A stretch of DNA of 64,000 nucleotides from Microbacterium sp. LWH7-1.2. Lineage in GTDB: Bacteria > Actinomycetota > Actinomycetes > Actinomycetales > Microbacteriaceae. The DNA lies in the NCBI RefSeq assembly GCF_038397755.1, contig NZ_CP151637.1:2356001-2420000 (forward strand). The letters are read 5' to 3'. A program made the position numbers and the translations under genes. Numbering within the stretch: position 1 is the stretch's first letter; each line of letters begins with the position of its first letter. Shown piece after piece: positions 58,401 to 64,000 of this stretch. The notes beneath the pieces were generated by a model. The model was not told the origin of the DNA and did no database searches. It saw only the letters and a program-made list of their open reading frames with translations.

Positions 58401-59954
58401 TCAGTTGTTCTGGGGGAAGCCGAGGTTGATGCCGCCGTGGCTGGCGGGGTCGGCCCAGCGGCTGGTGATGGCTTTCTCGCGGGTGAAGAAGTCGAACCCG
58501 TGCACGCCGTAGGCTTTCGCGTCGCCGAACAGGGAGGCCTTCCAGCCGCCGAAGGAGTGGTACGCGACCGGGACCGGGATGGGCACGTTGATGCCGATCA
58601 TGCCGACCTGCACCTCGTTCTGGAACCGGCGGGCCGCGCCGCCGTCGTTGGTGAAGATCGCGGTGCCGTTGCCGAACCGGCCGGAGTTGATCAGCTCCAG
58701 CCCCTCGTCGTAGGACTGCACGCGGACCACGGACAGCACCGGTCCGAAGATCTCCTCCCGGTACGCCTTGCTGGTGGTGGGGATGTCATCGATCAGGGTG
58801 GGGCCGAAGAAGAACCCGTCCTCGTGCCCGGCCACCGTGCAGTCGCGGCCGTCGACGACGATGGTGGCGCCATCGGCTTCGGCGATGTCGACATACTCGG
58901 AGACCTTGTTCCGGTGGAGGTCGGTGATCAGCGGTCCCATGTCGGGCTCGACACCGTCCACCCCCGCCCCGTTGCCGATCGTGAGCCGGCTGATCCGGTC
59001 GGTGATCTTGCCGATGAGGTCGTCGGCGACCGGTTCCACGGCGAGCACGACCGAGATGGCCATGCAGCGTTCCCCGGCGGCACCGTACCCGGCGTTCACG
59101 GCCTGGTCGGCGACCAGGTCCAGATCGGCGTCGGGGAGCACCAGCATGTGGTTCTTCGCACCACCCAGCGCCTGCACCCGCTTGCCATGCTTCGACGCGG
59201 TCTCGTAGATGTACTGCGCGATCGGGGTGGACCCGACGAAGCTGATCGACTGCACCACCGGGCTGGTGAGCAGCCCGTCCACGGCGAGCTTGTCGCCCTG
59301 CAGCACCGTGAACACCCCGTCCGGCAGGCCCGCTTCCTGCCACGCCGCGGCCAGCCACAACGCCGCCGACGGGTCCTTCTCACTGGGCTTGAGGACCACC
59401 GCGTTGCCCGCGGCGATCGCGATCGGCACGAACCACAACGGCACCATCACCGGGAAGTTGAACGGGCTGATCACCCCCACCACCCCCAGCGGCTGCTTCA
59501 GCGAGTACACATCGATCCCGGTCGACGCGTTCTCACTGAACGCGCCCTTGATCAGATGCGGGAACCCGCACGCCAGCTCCACCACCTCCTGACCGCGCAG
59601 GATCTCCCCCATCGCGTCCGAGAGCACCTTGCCGTGCTCCGCCGTCACGATCTCCGCCAACTCCCGCTTGCGGGCGTTCAGGATCTCCCGGAACGCGAAC
59701 ACCACGCTCTGCCGCCTCGCGATCGAGTACTGGCTCCACACCTGGTAGCCGGCCTCGGCCGACGCGATCGCCGCACCGATCTCCACCTCATCCGCCAACG
59801 CCACCCGCGCCGACACAACACCGGTCGCCGGGTTGAACACCGGCGCCGTCCGACCCGACGACGACCCACGCTCCGCCCCATCGATCCAATGCGAGACGAC
59901 ACGGACGTCGGCATCCATGCCGGTCGTGGCGACTGAAATGTCGGTGATGCTCAT
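58401..59954 (-). CDS. mmsA: CoA-acylating methylmalonate-semialdehyde dehydrogenase
   Basis: A 517-residue aldehyde dehydrogenase (IolA/MmsA) that oxidises malonate semialdehyde from inositol (or methylmalonate semialdehyde from valine) to acetyl-CoA or propionyl-CoA. Landmarks: VVGVISPFNFPVMVPLWFVP, FVGSTPIAQYIYETASKHGK, QALGGAKNHMLVLPDADLD, the catalytic Cys in GAAGERCMAISV and the C-terminal YGVHGFDFFTREKAITSRW. The start is the ATG at 59954. Codon choice in this gene looks even more C-biased than its neighbours, consistent with high expression. Confidence 0.94.
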   Translation of the reverse strand: MSITDISVATTGMDADVRVVSHWIDGAERGSSSGRTAPVFNPATGVVSARVALADEVEIGAAIASAEAGYQVWSQYSIARRQSVVFAFREILNARKRELAEIVTAEHGKVLSDAMGEILRGQEVVELACGFPHLIKGAFSENASTGIDVYSLKQPLGVVGVISPFNFPVMVPLWFVPIAIAAGNAVVLKPSEKDPSAALWLAAAWQEAGLPDGVFTVLQGDKLAVDGLLTSPVVQSISFVGSTPIAQYIYETASKHGKRVQALGGAKNHMLVLPDADLDLVADQAVNAGYGAAGERCMAISVVLAVEPVADDLIGKITDRISRLTIGNGAGVDGVEPDMGPLITDLHRNKVSEYVDIAEADGATIVVDGRDCTVAGHEDGFFFGPTLIDDIPTTSKAYREEIFGPVLSVVRVQSYDEGLELINSGRFGNGTAIFTNDGGAARRFQNEVQVGMIGINVPIPVPVAYHSFGGWKASLFGDAKAYGVHGFDFFTREKAITSRWADPASHGGINLGFPQNN

Positions 59955-59973
59955 AGGAGTTCCTTCGTCGGGT

Positions 59974-60870
59974 TCAGAGGTCGGTGTGGACGAGGCCGGC
60001 CGCGGTGTCCACGGCGGCGGCGACGTCGTCGTCGGGCGGGTAGAGAAGAGTGCGTCCCACGGTCAGCCCGCGCACGCCCGGGAGCGACAGTGCGTCCTCC
60101 CAGGCGGCGAACGTCTCGTCGGGGTCGACGCCGGCGTCGCCGCCGAGCAGCAGCGTCGGCATGGTCGTGGCGGCCATCACCCGTTCCATGTCGTCGACGA
60201 CCGGCAGCTTCATCCAGGTGTAGGCGCTGGCGGCCCCGAGACCGGATGCGATCGCGATCGACAGGATCACGGCATCCGTCGAAAGGTCGTTGACGATGCG
60301 CCCGTCGACGCGGCTGCTGAGGAACGGCTCGAGCATGATGGGCAGGCCTGCGGCCGATGCCTGGGTGACGGCATCCGTCATCGCGGTGAGCGTCGAGACG
60401 GTGCCGGGGTCGTCCAGGTCGACGCGCACGAGGGTCTTCGCGAAGTCGATGCCAGACGCGACCATGGTGGCAACGTCGTAGGCGGTCATGCGGTCGTCCA
60501 TCTCGAACGACGCGCCGCGCAGGCCCCCGCGATTCATGGACCCGACGACGATCTTGTCGTCGAGCAGGCCCAGCGTCGCGAGGTCGTCGATGATGTCGGG
60601 CGTTCCCAGCACGCCGTCGACACCGGGGCGGCTGAGCGCCGTCGCCAGGCGGTCGAGAAGTCCGTACCGGTCGCCCATCGCCATCGGGTTCGACCCGACC
60701 CCGAGCGCGCCACGGGCGGGGTGGTCGGCGGCGACGATGAAGAGGCGTCCGTCGCCCCGCAGCACCTCACGTCGGCGGCGGTCCGCCAGCGCCGCGCCGA
60801 TGGTGGCGGGCTGCGTGGCACGGATGTCGCGGAGGCGCGCGAAGTCGTCCGCAGTGAGGAACTGCGTCAT
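59974..60870 (-). CDS. Class I aldolase-like protein of the inositol operon
   Basis: A 298-residue TIM-barrel protein from the ATG at 60870, overlapping the iolC stop. It begins the catalytic core with RLFIVAADHPARGALGVGS, an ADHPARG signature of LacD/FbaB-like aldolases, and continues with GSMNRGGLRG, DFAKTLVRVDLDDPGT and SAYTWMKLPVVDDMERVMAA, whose Lys may form the Schiff base. Its place between iolC and mmsA suggests that it performs the IolJ step, splitting 2-deoxy-5-keto-gluconate 6-phosphate into dihydroxyacetone phosphate and malonate semialdehyde. The assignment rests on position plus fold. Confidence 0.82.
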   Translation of the reverse strand: MTQFLTADDFARLRDIRATQPATIGAALADRRRREVLRGDGRLFIVAADHPARGALGVGSNPMAMGDRYGLLDRLATALSRPGVDGVLGTPDIIDDLATLGLLDDKIVVGSMNRGGLRGASFEMDDRMTAYDVATMVASGIDFAKTLVRVDLDDPGTVSTLTAMTDAVTQASAAGLPIMLEPFLSSRVDGRIVNDLSTDAVILSIAIASGLGAASAYTWMKLPVVDDMERVMAATTMPTLLLGGDAGVDPDETFAAWEDALSLPGVRGLTVGRTLLYPPDDDVAAAVDTAAGLVHTDL

Positions 60871-61826
60871 CGGGACACTCCCGTCTCGAGGATCGCAGCC
60901 ACCTCGGCCTCGGTGGGCATCGCCGTCGAGCACTCCAGGCGCGAGGCGACGATCGCGCCGGCGACGTTCGCGAAGCGGAGGATGCGCTCGAGGTCCCACC
61001 CGGCGAGCAGCCCGTGGCACAGCGCGCCACCGAAGGCGTCACCCGCGCCCAGCCCGTTCACCACGTCGACCCGGTACGGCGGCACGACGACCGACTCGTC
61101 GCGAGTCTTGGCGAGCACGCCCTTGGGCCCCTGCTTCACGATCGCGAGCTCGACGCCGCGCTCCAGCAGCGCATCGGCGGCGCGCTCAGGCTCGGTTTCG
61201 CCCACGGCGACCTCGCACTCCTCGCGGTTGCCGACGGCCACCGTCGCGTGCTCGAGCACTGCCGCCACCTGGACACCCGCCTCGGCCGGGTCGGCCCAGA
61301 ACATCGGACGGTAGTCGAGGTCGAACACGGTGTGCCCCGCGGTACGCGCCTGCAGCGCGGCGTGATGCGCCGCACGGCTCGGCTCCTGGCTGAGCCCGGT
61401 CGCCGTGAACCAGAAGATGCGCGCCGAGCGGACCGCCTCGAGGTCGAGGTCGGCGGGCGCCACGTCGAGGTCGGGCGCCTTCGGCTCGCGGTAGAAGTAC
61501 AGCGGGAAGTCGTCCGGCGGGAAGATCTCGCAGAAGGTGACCGGAGTCTTCAGCGCGGGGTTCACACCCACGTAGCGGTTGTCGACGCCGAGACGCTCCA
61601 GCTCGGCGAGCAGATAACGACCGAACGGGTCCTCGCCGACACCGGCGATCAGCGCGACACGGCGACCGTGCCGTGCGGCGGCCACGCTGACGTTCGCAGC
61701 GCTGCCACCGAGGAACTTGCCGAACGTCTGCACCTCTTCGAGCCCGACTCCGGACTGGAGCGGGTAGATGTCGACGCCCAGCCGTCCGAAGGCCAGGACG
61801 TCGAGGGGAGAAGTGTTCTCGGTCAT
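60867..61826 (-). CDS. iolC: 5-dehydro-2-deoxygluconokinase
   Basis: A 319-residue PfkB-family kinase phosphorylating 2-deoxy-5-keto-gluconate. The ATG at 61826 (MTENTSPLDVLAFGRLGVDIYPL) is preferred over the extension to 61898, which crosses the operator region. Motifs: FGKFLGGSAANVSVAAARHG, REPKAPDLDVAPADLD, VAVGNREECEVAVGE and the anion hole with catalytic Asp, NGLGAGDAFGGALCHGLL. It is the first gene of the leftward iol operon, divergent from the GntR regulator. Confidence 0.93.
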   Translation of the reverse strand: MTENTSPLDVLAFGRLGVDIYPLQSGVGLEEVQTFGKFLGGSAANVSVAAARHGRRVALIAGVGEDPFGRYLLAELERLGVDNRYVGVNPALKTPVTFCEIFPPDDFPLYFYREPKAPDLDVAPADLDLEAVRSARIFWFTATGLSQEPSRAAHHAALQARTAGHTVFDLDYRPMFWADPAEAGVQVAAVLEHATVAVGNREECEVAVGETEPERAADALLERGVELAIVKQGPKGVLAKTRDESVVVPPYRVDVVNGLGAGDAFGGALCHGLLAGWDLERILRFANVAGAIVASRLECSTAMPTEAEVAAILETGVSR

Positions 61827-61877
61827 ACTCCGCTGTACAACTCTCTGCGCGCCCGAAGGTCGCGCATCGGTGGATGC

Positions 61878-61891
61878 ATTGTCCTGACAAT
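61878..61891. promoter_or_regulatory. Candidate iol operator 1
   Basis: A perfect inverted repeat ATTGTC-CT-GACAAT lies 52-65 bp upstream of iolC. Its half-sites recur in operator 2 on the other side of the divergent region, which supports a common regulator, probably the GntR protein at 61998. Confidence 0.7.
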
Positions 61892-61956
61892 AGCACAAGC
61901 ACCGCGTGCAATGTCATCCCGCGTGTGGTCGACTGACAAAGTTGAGTCGTTGTAGC

Positions 61957-61970
61957 ATTGTCGGGACATT
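61957..61970. promoter_or_regulatory. Candidate iol operator 2
   Basis: A near-perfect repeat ATTGTC-GG-GACATT lies 27-40 bp upstream of the gntR start. A TATGCT hexamer (61970-61975) directly after it could be the gntR -10 element, so occupancy would give autoregulation. Spacing from operator 1 is 79 bp. Confidence 0.65.
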
Positions 61971-61997
61971 ATGCTGTCGGGACTTGGGAGTTGAGTG

Positions 61998-62756
61998 ATG
62001 ACAGACGACGTGGTCAAGATCGACGATCTGCTCGCGAGCCTGGACCGTACCGGCCCCGTGCCGCTGTACTTCCAGGTATCCACCGCCATCGAACAGGCGA
62101 TCCGTTCCGGCGAGATCCCCGCAGGCGCGCGCCTCGAGAACGAGATCGCGATCGGCCAGCGGGCGGGACTCTCACGGCCGACCATCCGCCGGGCGATGGA
62201 GGAGCTCGTCGACAAGGGACTCCTGGTGCGGCGCCGCGGCATCGGCACACAGGTCGTGCAGGGGCAGGTGACCCGCCAGGTCGAGCTGACCAGCCTCTAC
62301 GAAGACCTCAAGAGCTCCCAGCACGAGCCGGGCACCCTCGTGCTCGAGCACGATACCCGGCCGGCCGATCCCGCCACCGCGGAGGCGCTGCGTGTTCCGG
62401 TCGGCTCCGACATCGTCTACCTGCGCCGCCAGCGCTCCACCGACGGCGTGCCGGTGGCGGTGCTCACGAACTATCTCCCGATCGAGTTCGCAGACATCAC
62501 CACGGAGCAGCTGCAGCGGAAGGGCCTGTACGAGATCATGCGCGCGCGGGGCGTCGCCATCCGAGTCGCCAATCAGAAGATCGGTGCGCGCCGCGCCCAC
62601 GGCGACGAGCCGGGGCTGCTCGACATCGACAAGGGCGGTCCCGTCCTCACGATGGAGCGGGTCGCCTTCGACGCTTCCGGCCGCGCCGTCGAGTTCGGCC
62701 ACCACTGCTACCGCCCCGACATGTACAGCTTCCAGACGACGCTCGTGGCGAAGTGA
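61998..62756 (+). CDS. GntR-family regulator (HutC/UTRA type), probable iol repressor
   Basis: A 252-residue protein. The ATG at 61998 is used; the GTG one codon earlier is possible. Residues 22-85 are the winged helix (YFQVSTAIEQAIRSGEIPAG, GLSRPTIRRAMEELVDKGLL). Residues 95-245 are a UTRA effector domain (IVYLRRQRSTDGVPVAVLTN, VLTMERVAFDASGRAVEFGH). It is divergent from iolC, and the shared promoter holds two matching palindromes. The inducer is presumably an inositol intermediate. Confidence 0.9.
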   Translation: MTDDVVKIDDLLASLDRTGPVPLYFQVSTAIEQAIRSGEIPAGARLENEIAIGQRAGLSRPTIRRAMEELVDKGLLVRRRGIGTQVVQGQVTRQVELTSLYEDLKSSQHEPGTLVLEHDTRPADPATAEALRVPVGSDIVYLRRQRSTDGVPVAVLTNYLPIEFADITTEQLQRKGLYEIMRARGVAIRVANQKIGARRAHGDEPGLLDIDKGGPVLTMERVAFDASGRAVEFGHHCYRPDMYSFQTTLVAK

Positions 62757-62782
62757 GCGCTGAGCGGATGCTGCGGCCCTGA

Positions 62783-63643
62783 TCAGTCGCGCGAGCGGGC
62801 GTCGAGCTCGGCGCGGGCGGCCTCGATCGCGACGTCGGTCGCGGAGTACCCGTGCTCGGGGCCGGGGAACACCCCGCCCCGGACCTCGCGGGCGTAGGCG
62901 GCGACGCCGGCCACCATGTCGGGGCCGATGGCGCCGTAGCGCTTGACGAACGCCGCGGTCTTGCCCTCGGTGATGCCGAGCAGGTCGTGGATCACGAGCA
63001 CCTGGCCGTCGGCGGGACCGGCCCCGATGCCGATCACCGGGATCTCGAGCGCCGGCAGCACGACGGCGGCGACATCGGCGGGCACCGCTTCGATGACGAG
63101 CACGCTCGCCCCAGCGGCTTGCACGGCGAGGGACTCGCGCACGATGCGCGCGGCCGACTCCGCGGTGCGCCCCTGCGCGCGGAGGCCGCCGAGAGCCACG
63201 GCTGTCTGCGGGGTGAGACCCACGTGCGCGACGACGGGGATGCCCGCGTCGGCGATCGCACGGATGCGGCTGAGCCGCGCCTCTCCCCCGCCCTCGAGCT
63301 TGACGGCGTCGGCGCCGGCCTCCTTGACGAACCGGATCGCGGTCGTGACGGCCTGTTCGTCCGACACCTCGGTCGACCCGAACGGCAGGTCGGCCACGAC
63401 GAACGCCGACTGCACGCCGCGGCGCACGGCGCCGGCGAGCACGAGCATCTCGTCGACGGTGACCGCGACGGTGGAATCGTGCCCGAGCACGACCTGCGCG
63501 CCGGAGTCGCCGACGAGCACCATGTCGACCTCGGCCTGCTCCGCGACGCGAGCGGTCGGGTAGTCGTAGGCCGTGACCATCACGATCGGCTCGCGGCGCG
63601 CCTTCATCTCGGCGAGTCGCTGCAGGGTGACCTGTGCGCGCAT
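62783..63643 (-). CDS. panB: 3-methyl-2-oxobutanoate hydroxymethyltransferase
   Basis: A 286-residue TIM-barrel enzyme of pantothenate synthesis, transferring a hydroxymethyl group from methylene-THF to ketoisovalerate. Landmarks: EPIVMVTAYDYPTARVAEQA, VLVGDSGAQVVLGHDSTVAV with the Mg-binding Asp, DLPFGSTEVSDEQAV, VKLEGGGE, VVAHVGLTPQ and the catalytic-Glu segment VLVIEAVPADV. The ATG at 63643 shares one base with the panC stop (TGATG). Confidence 0.95.
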   Translation of the reverse strand: MRAQVTLQRLAEMKARREPIVMVTAYDYPTARVAEQAEVDMVLVGDSGAQVVLGHDSTVAVTVDEMLVLAGAVRRGVQSAFVVADLPFGSTEVSDEQAVTTAIRFVKEAGADAVKLEGGGEARLSRIRAIADAGIPVVAHVGLTPQTAVALGGLRAQGRTAESAARIVRESLAVQAAGASVLVIEAVPADVAAVVLPALEIPVIGIGAGPADGQVLVIHDLLGITEGKTAAFVKRYGAIGPDMVAGVAAYAREVRGGVFPGPEHGYSATDVAIEAARAELDARSRD

Positions 63644-64000
63644 CACGCACCTCCTAGGACGGTGTTGTCGATGAGCCGCGTGCTGCCGACGCGGGCTGCG
63701 ATCGCGACAAGCACCGGTCGGTCGACCGTGTGCTTCGGGGCGAACGTGATCGGGTCGACGAAGGCGACGTACTCGGGACGGATGCCGGATGCCTCGAGCG
63801 TCGCGAAGGCACGGGCGCGCAGCGCCTCGGTGTCGGCGATGCCGGCGGCGGCAGCATCCGTCACCTCCTGCAGTGCGTGCGGGATCGCGAGGGCCCGCGT
63901 CCGCTCGTCCGGTGAGAGGCGCGTGTTGCGACTGGAGCGGGCGAGGCCGTCGGCATCGCGCGACGTGGGGCACACGACGAGGGTGACAGGTATGCCGAGG
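63643..64000 (-). CDS. panC: Pantoate-beta-alanine ligase, 3' part only
   Basis: The gene enters from the right edge; about 118 C-terminal codons are visible. The family signature VCPTSRDADGLARSSRN (residues contacting ATP and pantoate) is followed by LSPDERTRALAIPHALQ and a C-terminal domain with YVAFVDPITFAPKHTVDRPV and AARVGSTRLIDNTVLG. The enzyme condenses pantoate with beta-alanine using ATP. It is coupled to panB by stop-start overlap. Confidence 0.93.
   Translation of the reverse strand, partial: LGIPVTLVVCPTSRDADGLARSSRNTRLSPDERTRALAIPHALQEVTDAAAAGIADTEALRARAFATLEASGIRPEYVAFVDPITFAPKHTVDRPVLVAIAARVGSTRLIDNTVLGGA

Overview
The window is high-GC DNA with a strong preference for G or C at third codon positions, many GTG starts, dense 4-nt ATGA/GTGA gene overlaps and sugar regulators of the LacI, ROK and GntR types. 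Two paralogous small proteins (21415-22179) belong to a type I associate with Microbacteriaceae. Together these point to a chromosomal segment of an actinobacterium close to Microbacterium; the genus is an inference. I see no tRNA, rRNA, phage genes, insertion sequences or CRISPR array.

Layout. 1-4.4 kb: start of a probable small alarmone synthetase, a coiled-coil protein, a methyltransferase, a LuxR-type regulator and a PQ-loop-like membrane protein. 4.5-9.0 kb: xylose catabolism (xylB, xylA), a small conserved protein and a ROK regulator. 9.0-15.7 kb: a LacI regulator divergent from a carbohydrate ABC importer (binding protein, two permeases) that overlaps a GH3 glycosidase; no ATPase is encoded, so a shared one is probably used. 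15.8-19.9 kb: two Gfo/Idh/MocA oxidoreductases flanking a ThuA-like gene, divergent from a second LacI regulator. 20-23.3 kb: a class III aminotransferase, the convergent paralog pair, a TetR regulator with a clear operator, and an array of eleven copies of a palindromic repeat at about 40-bp period.

23.3-44.7 kb is a large sulfur-flavoured region. It holds an SLC13-type transporter, an old-yellow-enzyme-like reductase, cystathionine gamma-synthase, a cystathionine beta-synthase-like enzyme, an SsuABC-like importer, a DszA/NtaA-type flavin monooxygenase, an eight-gene operon (peptide/opine-type ABC importer, luciferase-like monooxygenase, two carboxymuconolactone-decarboxylase-domain proteins, MsuE-like FMN reductase), a third flavin monooxygenase and a rhodanese. 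A plausible reading is uptake of one or more organosulfur compounds, oxidative C-S cleavage by FMNH2-dependent monooxygenases, and entry of the sulfur into cysteine and methionine. The substrate is unknown.

44.9-55.4 kb is mixed: a Pro/Thr-rich lipoprotein, a RecQ helicase with a C-terminal phosphoribosyltransferase-like motif, an FUSC-type membrane protein with its TetR regulator and operator, a sugar isomerase plus Gfo/Idh pair, a secreted M28 aminopeptidase, and an unusual GNAT-AAA+ ATPase fusion. 55.5-62.8 kb is a myo-inositol operon (iolC, aldolase, mmsA/iolA, iolB, iolD) divergent from a GntR regulator; iolG and iolE are not seen beside it. The window ends in panB and the 3' part of panC.

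The signals least explained by ordinary annotation are the 40-bp palindromic array (22920-23334), the strong excess of the 7-mer CGGATGC/GCATCCG inside genes, the GNAT-AAA+ fusion, and the sulfur/flavin locus of unknown substrate.
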